A DNA stretch of 64,000 nucleotides from NCBI RefSeq assembly GCF_030915405.1, contig NZ_CP133262.1, forward strand, positions 372,001-436,000, written 5' to 3'. The DNA is from Neobacillus nitrireducens. Its GTDB lineage: Bacteria > Bacillota > Bacilli > Bacillales > Cytobacillaceae. This document shows, piece after piece, positions 1-8,007 of the stretch (positions within the stretch are counted from its first letter, which is position 1; every line of letters begins with the position of its first letter). Both the position numbers and the translations under genes were made by a program. Under the pieces are notes generated by a model. That model did no database searches and was not told where the DNA came from. It saw only the letters and a program-made list of their open reading frames with translations.

Positions 1-74
1 GCGAAGATGTTTTCCATGATTGGATTTGGTGGCGACGCCAAATGCCGTATTATTTAGGCAAATTACTAAAATAA
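1..74 (+). CDS. C-terminal end of an unidentified protein (partial)
   Basis: The third frame is open from the window edge to a TAA at 72-74 and encodes 23 residues rich in Trp, Arg and Tyr (ending YYLGKLLK). It is followed within 10 bases by a clear terminator, which supports its being the true 3' end of a gene that starts outside the window. The family cannot be recognised from so short a piece. Confidence 0.5.
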   Translation, partial: EDVFHDWIWWRRQMPYYLGKLLK

Positions 75-80
75 AATGTT

Positions 81-117
81 AAAAAACATCAGTACGGTTA
101 AGGTACTGGTGTTTTTT
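81..117 (+). terminator. Rho-independent terminator
   Basis: A 15-bp stem (AAAAAACATCAGTAC pairing with GTACTGGTGTTTTTT, one G-U pair) with a 7-base loop ends in a T run. It lies just after the partial gene at the left edge. The A-tract on the left side may let it also work for the leftward gene that ends at 163. Confidence 0.8.
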
Positions 118-162
118 GATAGGGGATATGTATAAAGGTGATCGAAGTTAAAAGCTCCCCAT

Positions 163-1308
163 TTAAAAAGGAGAGCTTACTTTGTTTTCTTTACTAATTT
201 GTCGGGATGATTGTTTAGTAGCTTTTATGAAATCACTAAAACAAAGCATTAGTTCGAACATTAGAAGAATTAAGACTACCCAAACGCCTACGTTTAAAAT
301 TGTGTCAATCACAATGGAACCAATGAATAAATGGGTATGGATTAGAGATGTAAATGTATAAAACATGGCAAAAGTAAACACTCTACTCCACTGCGTAACA
401 TCATAAATAAAGATTGCCTTTTTGAAGCCATAGTGTTGAATCCGTTTAAAAAGTCTGTTGATTTCAATAGACTCAACTGTAATGAAAATAATTAGGGCTG
501 CTCTCCATATCAATCTTATGGTATCAATACTAATGAGGCCTGTGACTAAGCAGGCAATCCCGGAAATAGATAAAGCCCCATGTAAAATACAATTCGTATT
601 GTTCCAATCTCTTTCAATTGACCAAGAACTTTGTATGTATCTATAGATAATTAAGAAAACACAAACAAGATAAAAACAAAACCCTATGAGTAGTAAGGAT
701 AGGTTAATGATGACCGGAAAGTCTTTGAAAACATTGTTAAGTAAAAGGACGATCGATTGTGTGCTGACAGTAGTAAGAAGAAGAATCCCATGGACATTCC
801 GATAGGATTTTGTCCGAGAAATTTCTAGAAAGGTTTTTACACTGATCCCAATATATATAATCCACAGAACAATATTAATAACCGCAATAATGACCGAAAT
901 AAATCCCCATTGGAAAAATTGTTTATAAAATAAAATGCCATTAATAGATGTACCAGCAACCCATGTACCAATCCCAAAACGATTAATTAGATTGGAATAA
1001 TGGATGTCTTTAAATTTTCCATCCAATCTGGCGATTATAAAAGAGAGAATATAGGCAAACCAAAGGGATAGGTTAATAATGCTTAGAATTTTTCCGAAAA
1101 TGTGTTGGAAGAACTGAATTCCAAAATAGTTTAATAGAACACCCTGTGTAACAATCCCCAATGTCATAACCACGGCCATGGTTGAAGTTCTAATATAAAG
1201 TTTTTTAAAAGTGAAAAATAAAATAATACAAACCATAAGGAAAATCAATATCAATATATAAACCACGTTTATCACCGTTGTTATAGTAGTATCTAACAAG
1301 TATACCAT
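163..1308 (-). CDS. Polytopic membrane protein of unknown function
   Basis: About 381 residues made almost entirely of hydrophobic segments, roughly ten or more predicted membrane helices joined by short loops, with a polar C-terminal tail containing Lys and Ser. No catalytic motif, signal peptide or named domain is recognisable. The frame is open further upstream to a TTG, but the ATG at 1308 is preferred because an AGGA-type ribosome site sits about 8 bases before it. The gene is divergent from the RQC-type gene, so the roughly 120 bases between them must hold both promoters. It could be a sensor-type membrane domain without an output domain, but that is a guess. Confidence 0.7.
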   Translation of the reverse strand: MVYLLDTTITTVINVVYILILIFLMVCIILFFTFKKLYIRTSTMAVVMTLGIVTQGVLLNYFGIQFFQHIFGKILSIINLSLWFAYILSFIIARLDGKFKDIHYSNLINRFGIGTWVAGTSINGILFYKQFFQWGFISVIIAVINIVLWIIYIGISVKTFLEISRTKSYRNVHGILLLTTVSTQSIVLLLNNVFKDFPVIINLSLLLIGFCFYLVCVFLIIYRYIQSSWSIERDWNNTNCILHGALSISGIACLVTGLISIDTIRLIWRAALIIFITVESIEINRLFKRIQHYGFKKAIFIYDVTQWSRVFTFAMFYTFTSLIHTHLFIGSIVIDTILNVGVWVVLILLMFELMLCFSDFIKATKQSSRQISKENKVSSPF

Positions 1309-1435
1309 CAAAATATCCTGAGGTCTGCACATTTGATCAGGCTTGATTTTGATTGTGATCAATATTTGTTTTAATGCCCATTTTTATGGTGTTATACTTG
1401 TAATAGGTTGAGTTTTTTATAAATGAGGGATGACA

Positions 1436-2239
1436 ATGGTTAAAAAAGGGAAACGAGTGGAATATGAACTTAATCCAAACGGTATTAAATCTGTTCCAGA
1501 CAATGAAATTAAAACTATTCTGCGGGGTGCAGATGAATTAATCATGAGTGGCGGCCGAGCTATGCTTGCTAAAATCCTTGCAGGCTCGAAAGATAAAAAG
1601 TTATTAGAGCTAGAATTGGACTACAGCCCCGTATACGGGGCGTTTAAGGGGATTTCTCAAAATGAGATCCTTTCAAAAATAGACTGGCTGATTCTTCATC
1701 ATTATTTAGCCATTGAGTATAATGGCAGACTCCCTATGCTAGTCTATACCGATAAAGGTTGGGACATTGAGCGCGAGACCTTTGCAGATGAATTATTGAA
1801 AAAGCTTATTGAAGCTGCCGAAAATAGCAGATATGAATTTGTTGAAACATTAAAAGACCGGGACCGCGGCTTGATACACCTTTTATTAGAGAAAATTTCA
1901 GATTTAGGCAATAAAGAATTAATCATAATCCTGGATGCGTGGCAAACGATTGAATTTAAAAAAGTTAAGACAAAAATTCAAGAAGTTATCGAAAAATTAG
2001 AGAAAGTAGAAGAAAAGCCCATAAGAGAAGACCAAGAAGTAATCTCTTTTTCTGCAAATAAACAATGGCTTTCAATTCCTGAAAATATACGTAGACAATT
2101 AGAACAAAATGTTTGGTGCAGTTATTGTTGTGATGTTGTGAAGATTGAAAGCTATATAGTCAAAGAATTTTCAACTGGAATAGTATTGGAAGGAAAATGT
2201 CAAAAGTGTGGTAACGACGTAGCAAGAGTTATTGACTAA
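1436..2239 (+). CDS. RQC-minor-1-like DNA-binding protein
   Basis: About 267 residues. The N-terminal 100 residues resemble the winged-helix RQC domain of RecQ helicases in a stand-alone form (the RQC-minor family of Bacillaceae). The middle is helical and charged. The C-terminus carries a small zinc ribbon, CSYCC followed by CQKC. No helicase motor is present, so it probably binds DNA structures without unwinding them by itself. The first ATG (1430) abuts the GAGGG ribosome site, so the second ATG at 1436 is the likelier start. It is monocistronic, ending before a hairpin repeat. The family role is not established. Confidence 0.7.
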   Translation: MVKKGKRVEYELNPNGIKSVPDNEIKTILRGADELIMSGGRAMLAKILAGSKDKKLLELELDYSPVYGAFKGISQNEILSKIDWLILHHYLAIEYNGRLPMLVYTDKGWDIERETFADELLKKLIEAAENSRYEFVETLKDRDRGLIHLLLEKISDLGNKELIIILDAWQTIEFKKVKTKIQEVIEKLEKVEEKPIREDQEVISFSANKQWLSIPENIRRQLEQNVWCSYCCDVVKIESYIVKEFSTGIVLEGKCQKCGNDVARVID

Positions 2240-2263
2240 AATAACTAAATATTCACCGTTTAA

Positions 2264-2316
2264 GAAAAAAGTGTCAGATACCTTCCAACAATTGGAGGGT
2301 GCATGGCGCTTTTTGT
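2264..2316. repeat. Diverged copy of the GTGTCAGGCACC hairpin repeat
   Basis: An A-rich start, GTGTCAGATACC, an 18-base centre and a partly complementary GGGTGCATGGCGC ending in TTTTT. It is colinear with the better conserved hairpin at 4143-4193 and sits at the same kind of place, just past a stop codon, so it may act as a terminator for the RQC-type gene. Confidence 0.55.
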
Positions 2317-2402
2317 TTTGAATGTAATAACCTGTTCATCTTCCATTCATAAAGCGATTATATACTAGGGATGTCAAAAAGAGAGAGAGTGGAGGAATAA
2401 AG

Positions 2403-3437
2403 ATGAACATTGCATTTAAAGAAATGAAGAAAAATAAAATGAGGTTTGTCATTTTGGGTTCAATCGTTTTTCTCGTTAGTTTATTAACGTTTATTATATC
2501 TGGTTTGGCCAATGGATTATCACAAGACAATGCAGCATTAATTAAAGATTTACCAAACGGACAATTCTATATGACCAAAGATGCAGAGGAAACGTACAAT
2601 CTCTCTAGGATAGATAATAGTACCCAAGATAAATTGTTACAAAAACAAAAAGATGCTGCAGCATTTTCTATTCAAATGGGATTTTTAAATGATAGCGGTG
2701 GGAAACAACGCAGTGTTGCCTTTGTGACATCGACCGATTCAAAGTATTTTCAACATGTTAAAAAAGGGGAGATTGTACTCGATCGCTCCCTGGAAGATGC
2801 GGGTATTAAAATTGGTGATGCCTTAACGAATAATCAATTCAATAATAAGTTTATTGTCAAAGGTTTTGTGGACCAGAGTAAATATAGCCATGCACCTGTC
2901 GCTTACATTAGTATGGACGATTATAAAGGAATGTACCGAGTTAATGAAATGCAATTGATTTTCGTACCAGGAGGGGATTCACCACAAGTAGCAGAGGGCT
3001 TAGAATCCTTTTCGAAAAAACAGTTCCTTAATACCATTTCAAGTTATAAAGCGGAACAGATGTCCTTAAATATGATCGTTTGGTTTTTAGTTGTCATCAG
3101 CGGTATGTTGTTTGCTATCTTTTTCTACATGATGAACGTTCAAAAAATGGGTCTCTACGGAATTCTAAAAGCAATTGGTTTAAAAACAAGTGCGTTGTTC
3201 AAAATGATGTGGACACAGATGGTTTTTATTACCGTCATTGCGATTGGTCTGTCAGTTGCACTTAGTCAAGTTTTTAATATGATCGCACCTAAAGGAATGC
3301 CTTTTCACTTACCACCTGAGACGACCGTACAATTATCCATCGTCTTCTTAATTATTGGATTTATTGGCGCTACGCTTTCTGGTATGCAAATAAAAAAAGT
3401 TGAACCATTACAAGCGATCCAACAAGGAGAGGTTTAA
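2403..3437 (+). CDS. FtsX-like ABC transporter permease (HrtB/DevC-like)
   Basis: A 344-residue permease of the MacB/FtsX class. It has one membrane helix near residues 17-38, a large extracytoplasmic domain of about 190 residues, and three helices in the C-terminal 120 residues. The N-terminal sequence (MNIAFKEMKKNKMRFVILG) resembles HrtB, the permease of the haem-exporting HrtAB pair of Gram-positive bacteria. The ribosome site GGAGGAATAAAG directly precedes the ATG. Its stop codon overlaps the ribosome site of the ATPase gene, so the two are translated together. Substrate is inferred only from overall resemblance; export of haem, a peptide or another toxic compound is possible. Confidence 0.8.
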   Translation: MNIAFKEMKKNKMRFVILGSIVFLVSLLTFIISGLANGLSQDNAALIKDLPNGQFYMTKDAEETYNLSRIDNSTQDKLLQKQKDAAAFSIQMGFLNDSGGKQRSVAFVTSTDSKYFQHVKKGEIVLDRSLEDAGIKIGDALTNNQFNNKFIVKGFVDQSKYSHAPVAYISMDDYKGMYRVNEMQLIFVPGGDSPQVAEGLESFSKKQFLNTISSYKAEQMSLNMIVWFLVVISGMLFAIFFYMMNVQKMGLYGILKAIGLKTSALFKMMWTQMVFITVIAIGLSVALSQVFNMIAPKGMPFHLPPETTVQLSIVFLIIGFIGATLSGMQIKKVEPLQAIQQGEV

Positions 3438-3438
3438 T

Positions 3439-4125
3439 ATGACCATATTTTCAATTGATGAAGTTAGAAAAACCTTTACGAATGGTGACATAAAGGAAGA
3501 AATACTAAAAGGAATTAATCTAACTCTTGAAGAGGGAGAAGTAACAGCTTTAGTAGGTGCCTCCGGCTCCGGTAAAAGTACACTCCTTACCATTGCTGCA
3601 GGACTTCAATCCGCATCAAATGGTCAAGTTGTATTCGATGGGAATAATATGACTACCATGAATTCAGAACAAGTTCGAAATATACGGGCTAGTCAATTTG
3701 GCTTCGTCTTCCAATTTGCCCATCTCGTTCCTTTTCTCACCGTAGAAGAGCAGCTACTGTTAATGTTAGATGTATCTGAGTCTAAACTAAAGAAACGTGA
3801 ACAAAAGAAGGAAATAGATAAAATCCTAAAATTAGTCGAAATGGATCATCGGAAAAATGCCTATCCAGCGTCGTTATCCGGGGGAGAAAAACAGCGGGTT
3901 GCGATTGCTCGTGCCATTATTCACCAACCTAAAGTGCTGTTTGCAGATGAACCTACTGCAAGTTTAGATTCAAAAAGGTCAAAAGATGTGATGAGGTTAA
4001 TCCGAGAATTAACTAAAACTTTAAACATCACAACACTAATGGTCACCCATGATGAGGAAATGCTTTCCTATGCTGACCATATCATTAAAATGAGCGATGG
4101 CATGGTTTTGCAGAATGAAGCATGA
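3439..4125 (+). CDS. ABC transporter ATP-binding protein (HrtA-like)
   Basis: A 228-residue ATPase powering the preceding permease. It shows Walker A GASGSGKST, a Q-loop in VFQFAH, the signature LSGGEKQR, Walker B VLFADEP and the H-loop VTHD, all in the order and spacing of the MacB/LolD class. The ATG at 3439 is chosen because AAGGAGAGG lies 6-14 bases before it; an upstream in-frame start at 3400 would overlap the permease and lacks a ribosome site. A strong hairpin follows directly, closing a two-gene unit. No regulator gene is adjacent. Confidence 0.9.
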   Translation: MTIFSIDEVRKTFTNGDIKEEILKGINLTLEEGEVTALVGASGSGKSTLLTIAAGLQSASNGQVVFDGNNMTTMNSEQVRNIRASQFGFVFQFAHLVPFLTVEEQLLLMLDVSESKLKKREQKKEIDKILKLVEMDHRKNAYPASLSGGEKQRVAIARAIIHQPKVLFADEPTASLDSKRSKDVMRLIRELTKTLNITTLMVTHDEEMLSYADHIIKMSDGMVLQNEA

Positions 4126-4142
4126 AATTTAATAGTAAATAG

Positions 4143-4193
4143 AAAAAAGTGTCAGGCACCATCCGGAAAATTGGATGGTGTCAGGCACTTTTT
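4143..4193. terminator. Hairpin terminator built from the GTGTCAGGCACC repeat
   Basis: A-tract, GTGTCAGGCACCATCC, an 8-base loop, GGATGGTGTCAGGCAC and a T-tract form an imperfect hairpin that can stop transcription in both directions. It separates the ABC pair from the converging dehydrogenase gene. The core GGTGTCAGGCACC recurs at five other places in this window. Confidence 0.8.
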
Positions 4194-4206
4194 CTGTTAA
4201 ACCATG

Positions 4207-5295
4207 TTAATCATTAGTGATCATAACTTTTATCGCTTGTTCCTTTGATGCATTTGCAAATACATTGTATGCTTCCAAAATATCATTTAGCTTGAAGCGG
4301 TGCGTAACTAGTTTTTTAGGTTCTATTTTGTTGGCTGCAACCGATTTTAATAACATTGGCGTTGAATTTGTACTTACAAGTCCTGTTGTTAAAGTAATGT
4401 TTTGAATCCATAGTTTTTCTAAATGAAGCTCTACGCTTTTCCCGTGAACCCCAACGTTGGCAATATTCCCTCCAGGCTTGACGACTTCCTGGCAGATATC
4501 AAAGGTGGCTGGAATACCCACTGCTTCAATGACGACGTCTACACCTTTTCCTTCTGTTAGTTCCATTATTCTCTGTACAGCTCTTCCATCAGCACTGTTG
4601 ACTAATTCTGTAGCACCAAATTTTCTGGCTATATCTAGGCGATTACTATCGAGATCCACCATAATAATTTCAGATGGAGAGTAAAATTGAGACGTTAACA
4701 AAGCGGATAAGCCTACTGGACCAGCTCCGATAATTGCGATGGTATCACCAGGTTTCACACGTCCATTAAGTACGCCAATTTCAAAACCTGTTGGAAGGAT
4801 ATCACTTAACATAACCATGGCTTCCTCATCACTTCCAGGAGGTATTGGATACAGACTTGTATCCGCATGAGGAATCCGAACAAATTCAGCTTGTGTTCCG
4901 TCTATCGTATGACCAAGAATCCAACCGCCATCTTCACAATGAGCATATAAGCCCTTTTTACAATTTGGACACTTACCACACGAGGTTATGCATGAAATCA
5001 ACACTTTGTCACCTAGTTTGAAGTTTTGTACTCCCGGCCCTATTTCCTCAATGATTCCAATACCTTCATGACCTAAAATACTTCCAACAGCAACGGTAGG
5101 TACGTCCCCTTTCAAAATATGTAGATCCGTGCCGCAGATAGTAGTTTTTAATACCTTAATAATAGCATCTGTAGATTTTTGGACGGTTGGCTTTGGAGCA
5201 TCAGCCCATTCTTTGTTTCCAGGTCCGCGATAAATGAGAGCTTTCATTGTGGCTTGAGTCGTTTCAACTTTTTCTTCAACTACTTCGTAACTCAT
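4207..5295 (-). CDS. Zinc-dependent medium-chain alcohol dehydrogenase
   Basis: A 362-residue NAD(P)-dependent dehydrogenase. Catalytic zinc ligands are in ICGTDLH and GHEG. The structural-zinc lobe is C-G-K-C-P-N-C followed seven residues later by Cys. The nucleotide-binding Rossmann motif is GAGPVG near residue 190, and an acidic residue after the second strand (MVDLD) favours NAD. Compared with typical family members it has about 16 extra N-terminal residues. The GGAGGGG site five bases before the first ATG still supports that start over the internal MKALIYRGPG start. Transcribed alone, with a 100-base leader holding a CcpA-like palindrome. The physiological alcohol or aldehyde is unknown. 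Confidence 0.88.
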   Translation of the reverse strand: MSYEVVEEKVETTQATMKALIYRGPGNKEWADAPKPTVQKSTDAIIKVLKTTICGTDLHILKGDVPTVAVGSILGHEGIGIIEEIGPGVQNFKLGDKVLISCITSCGKCPNCKKGLYAHCEDGGWILGHTIDGTQAEFVRIPHADTSLYPIPPGSDEEAMVMLSDILPTGFEIGVLNGRVKPGDTIAIIGAGPVGLSALLTSQFYSPSEIIMVDLDSNRLDIARKFGATELVNSADGRAVQRIMELTEGKGVDVVIEAVGIPATFDICQEVVKPGGNIANVGVHGKSVELHLEKLWIQNITLTTGLVSTNSTPMLLKSVAANKIEPKKLVTHRFKLNDILEAYNVFANASKEQAIKVMITND

Positions 5296-5395
5296 TTTAA
5301 CCCCTCCATTTGAATAATAGAGTTCCTCTAGGCAATCCGCTATTAAAATGATTTTCCCAACATCCCCATGTCGGTAATATGTTAAACCATCAAAA

Positions 5396-5409
5396 TGTAA
5401 GCCCTTACA
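5396..5409. promoter_or_regulatory. cre-like palindrome in the dehydrogenase leader
   Basis: TGTAAGCCCTTACA is a perfect inverted repeat that matches the CcpA (cre) consensus TGNAANCGNTNNCA except at the central G. It lies about 30 bases downstream of a candidate leftward -10 TATAAT (5441-5446), where it could block transcription. An AAAGGAGG on the same leftward strand (5411-5418) has no open frame behind it. Carbon-catabolite control of the dehydrogenase is inferred, not shown. Confidence 0.4.
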
Positions 5410-5728
5410 AAATCCTCCTTTCTAAAATTCCTACACATCTATTATAGTTCATAGATGGTTTTGAAAAATCTGATAATTTTGTCAATTTTGTTACAAAACC
5501 TTCTTGGGGTCAATGGAAGTAGAAAAGCACTGCTTGTGATAAAAAACGAACCTTACCTTCCTAAGGTATGTTTCAAAGCAGCATGGAGAAAATATTTAAA
5601 AACTAAATGTAATAGAATAATATGTATACAATGACAAGTGATTTTTCCAAATTGAATTCACGCCATCATAAGATTCTTAAAAAAGTAAGAGTTTTTAAGG
5701 TAGATATTGAAGCTTTGCATACTTGAAA

Positions 5729-5753
5729 GGGACATGGAATCGTACCCTGTCCC
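5729..5753. repeat. Hairpin in a gene-free stretch
   Basis: GGGACATGG and CCCTGTCCC form a 9-bp stem with one mismatch around a 7-base loop. No T run follows, so it is not an obvious terminator. The rest of the 5300-5820 interval apart from the dehydrogenase promoter region shows nothing recognisable. Confidence 0.45.
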
Positions 5754-5822
5754 TGGCTTTCGTCATCTAACTCGACAAGATTATTATGTTTTTTTGAAGT
5801 GCTTGATAATAGGTCTGCATTT

Positions 5823-6011
5823 TTAAAAGCAAAAAGCAATCGCACCGATAATGATTAATAAAATAAACAACACGATAATAATAATAAAATTTTCACATCC
5901 ACGAACATTAACACAATGTCCCTGATCAGGATAGGCATATCCGTAAGACATTGCAGGCTGGGGAATAGCATTTGAGTAGTCAGTAAGTTGTGGGATTGCG
6001 TTATTATACAT
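5823..6011 (-). CDS. YjcZ-type small sporulation membrane peptide
   Basis: A 62-residue peptide with a polar Tyr/Pro/Asn-rich N-terminal half and a C-terminal hydrophobic helix (FIIIIVLFILLIIIGA) matching the tail of the YjcZ/SscA family of small spore proteins. It is longer than the usual 30-50 residues, mainly because of the N-terminal part. The frame extends six codons to a TTG, but the ATG at 6011 has AAAGG about 10 bases before it. Expression in the mother cell would be expected for the family; no clear sporulation promoter was identified by eye. Confidence 0.65.
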   Translation of the reverse strand: MYNNAIPQLTDYSNAIPQPAMSYGYAYPDQGHCVNVRGCENFIIIIVLFILLIIIGAIAFCF

Positions 6012-6197
6012 TCTAACACGACCTTTCAATTGTATTGAGAGTAATTAGGCCAATACCCTATATAATATACTCAGAGATAAAATTGGAGCCCGTATATATA
6101 AAATTTTAGAGGGAGTACCGTCATCATCCAAATTCCGAGATTTATAAAATGAAAAAGAAAAAAATGTAGATAATTCACATAAAATGGAGAACGAAAA

Positions 6198-6347
6198 ATG
6201 TTAAAAACTTTGAAGGAACGGGGAATGTTTATAATAGAAGAAAAATCAAATGCATCTCAGATGAATATTGTTACAAAATCGGTTGTTAAAAAACTTCTTA
6301 AAGCCGAACAATACTCTAATGGGGGAATGTATAATGAAAATTCTTAA
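6198..6347 (+). CDS. Possible small ORF of unknown function
   Basis: A 49-codon frame starting at ATG, rich in Lys and Glu, with no recognisable domain and no strong ribosome site. It overlaps the next small ORF. It may be a remnant or non-coding; recorded because the 6012-6580 interval otherwise lacks genes. Confidence 0.2.
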   Translation: MLKTLKERGMFIIEEKSNASQMNIVTKSVVKKLLKAEQYSNGGMYNENS

Positions 6348-6432
6348 ACCTGAATGGCTTTCATTAAGCACAGAAATAAAAGTGAAGCTGATTCGTTTAG
6401 CGGTATTGGAAAACCAAAGAAGATACTCATAA
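6334..6432 (+). CDS. Possible 32-residue ORF
   Basis: An ATG frame with a purine-rich GGGGGAATG about 8 bases before it. It encodes a basic peptide (start MKILKPEWLSLSTEIKVKLI) that reads like one amphipathic segment. It may be the surviving part of a larger gene. No function is assigned. Confidence 0.25.
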   Translation: MKILKPEWLSLSTEIKVKLIRLAVLENQRRYS

Positions 6433-6519
6433 TAGTTAAGAAAACATTAGATGGATGACAGTTTGTTTAATTTAAATTATGGATTAGAGTGGAAATTATT
6501 GATATGGAGTTCTTTTTTG

Positions 6520-6554
6520 TTGACTTCATAAACTGTAAATAATAAAATTACATT
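6520..6554 (+). promoter_or_regulatory. Promoter of the Rrf2 gene with overlapping candidate operator
   Basis: TTGACT and TAAAAT are separated by exactly 17 bases, a good SigA promoter. ACTGTA-N11-TACATT (6532-6554) covers the -10 box. The same half-sites with the same 11-base gap occur at 7023-7045 in front of the next gene, which suggests one regulator acts at both. Confidence 0.6.
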
Positions 6555-6580
6555 AATCTTCTTGAGGAGGAAGCATCCAA

Positions 6581-7000
6581 GTGAATAGTGATTTTACGAT
6601 AGCCGTCCATAGTTTAGTTTATCTAGCATATTTACCAGATCATATGGCTAGCAGTGAGTCAATCGCTACCAATGTTTGTACCAATTCGGCGCGTATTCGC
6701 AAGATCATGAGCTGTTTGCGCAATCAAGGGTTTGTTCGGACGAAAGAAGGGATTGGCGGTGGCTATATTCTCGACTGTAACTCTCAAGAGGTTTCATTGG
6801 CAGATATTTATCGTACCGTTTCACGCGGAAGCCTGAAACCGAATTGGTGCACAGGTGATCCGGAGCAAAAATGTATTATATCGTCAAATACACAGGTTGT
6901 TATGGATCAAATATTCAATGATGCTGAATTGTATTTTGAAAAATATTTAGAGAATATTACCCTCAGTTCGGTTCTAGAAAAAATTAAACATTGTCCATAA
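6581..7000 (+). CDS. Rrf2-family transcriptional regulator
   Basis: A 139-residue protein with the Rrf2 winged helix: hydrophobic N-terminus with SLVYLAYL, a helix-turn-helix around residues 24-50, and the wing motif EGIGGGYIL. The C-terminal part has two Cys (WCTGDPEQKC), fewer than the three clustered Cys of iron-sulfur Rrf2 proteins, so cluster binding is uncertain; a thiol switch is an alternative. It starts at GTG behind AGGAGG. It precedes IDEAL-domain, thioredoxin and flavin oxidoreductase genes, and matching candidate operators lie before it and before the IDEAL gene. Redox-responsive control of that cluster, including its own gene, is a reasonable inference. Confidence 0.85.
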   Translation: MNSDFTIAVHSLVYLAYLPDHMASSESIATNVCTNSARIRKIMSCLRNQGFVRTKEGIGGGYILDCNSQEVSLADIYRTVSRGSLKPNWCTGDPEQKCIISSNTQVVMDQIFNDAELYFEKYLENITLSSVLEKIKHCP

Positions 7001-7019
7001 TTTAGTTTTTTCTTTTCTT

Positions 7020-7048
7020 TATACTGTATATTATTTTATTACAGTATA
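7020..7048. promoter_or_regulatory. Candidate Rrf2 operator before the IDEAL-domain gene
   Basis: A perfect 9-bp inverted repeat, TATACTGTA and TACAGTATA, with an 11-base AT-only spacer, 74 bases upstream of the next start codon. The core ACTGTA-N11-TACA is shared with the site over the Rrf2 promoter. TATATT stretches on either side could serve as -10 boxes; no single promoter stands out. Confidence 0.6.
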
Positions 7049-7121
7049 TTGCGATATGGATGATAAACTTTTTTCATCAAAACCAAACTGTAACTTTTTT
7101 TATAACATTTAAGGAGTGTAG

Positions 7122-7514
7122 ATGACGATGGCCAATAAGTATCAATTTGAATATGGAGATTGGGTCCAGGGGAAGTCCAGGGATGGTGAACTAATTCATG
7201 GATATGTTGAAACCGTTGACTCCATTCAAGAACTTGTAAAAGTAAACGTGGTCGAATGTGATAATGAAAAAGCGATTGGCAAGTCGATTTGGCTCCATCA
7301 TAAATCGGCTGAAAAGTTGCTGGATCTAACAGTTAATGAGGAAAGTCAGCTATTACCATTAATCGATTTGGCTCTACAATCAAATGATGAGCATTGGTTC
7401 ATGGAATTATCAACGAAATTAGCAGCTATTAAAAAAATATCAAAAGTGAAAAACATGAAACATGAATTTCTAATTAGTGGAAATAGAATGAAGAATTTTG
7501 ATGTAAAAAGGTAA
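7122..7514 (+). CDS. IDEAL-domain protein
   Basis: A 130-residue protein. The N-terminal half reads as a small beta-rich domain (GDWVQGKSRDGELIHGYVE). Residues 85-105 match the short IDEAL motif of Bacillus (LIDLALQSNDEHWFMEL). The ribosome site AAGGAG lies five bases before the first ATG. IDEAL proteins are of unclear role, often small and stress-linked. Its place behind the candidate Rrf2 operator and 68 bases before a thioredoxin gene suggests it belongs to the same regulated unit. Confidence 0.75.
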   Translation: MTMANKYQFEYGDWVQGKSRDGELIHGYVETVDSIQELVKVNVVECDNEKAIGKSIWLHHKSAEKLLDLTVNEESQLLPLIDLALQSNDEHWFMELSTKLAAIKKISKVKNMKHEFLISGNRMKNFDVKR

Positions 7515-7582
7515 TTTTCAACTTTCCGTCTGAGAGAACATTAAAGCTTTTTTAATATAAAAATGAATTGGAGGAATATATA

Positions 7583-7897
7583 ATGGCTATTTCACACGTA
7601 ACAGATACAACGTTTGCTACAGAAATCAAAGAAGGATTGGTTTTGGTAGATTTTTGGGCTCCTTGGTGCGGCCCTTGTAAAATGATTGCACCTGTGTTGG
7701 AGGAAATCGATGCTGAAATGAGCGATAAAGTGGGGATTATCAAACTGAATGTTGATGAGAACCCGGAAACAACCCAATCATTTGGTGTCATGAGTATTCC
7801 AACGTTGATTCTTTACAAAGACGGTGTTGAAGTAGATAAGGTGATTGGCTTCCAACCAAAAGATGCGTTAACAGAATTAATATTAAAGCACTCTTAA
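7583..7897 (+). CDS. trxA: Thioredoxin
   Basis: A 104-residue thioredoxin with the complete WCGPC active site near residue 29 and the cis-proline loop in SIPTLILY. It reduces protein disulfides in the cytosol using thioredoxin reductase, which is not in this window. The ATG at 7583 follows GGAGG at good distance; the in-frame start 15 bases upstream lies within the ribosome site region. Length and sequence match housekeeping Bacillus TrxA, but the clustering with an Rrf2 regulator and a flavin oxidoreductase suggests this may be a second, stress-controlled copy. Confidence 0.93.
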   Translation: MAISHVTDTTFATEIKEGLVLVDFWAPWCGPCKMIAPVLEEIDAEMSDKVGIIKLNVDENPETTQSFGVMSIPTLILYKDGVEVDKVIGFQPKDALTELILKHS

Positions 7898-8007
7898 TCT
7901 GAAGGAATTTGCTTTGATTGAAACGGTAAACTATAGAATGAAGTTGTCAGTGGGCAGAGAAAAATTTTGCCTACTTTACCTAATGAACTAGGCGGAGGAA
8001 TAAAGAC

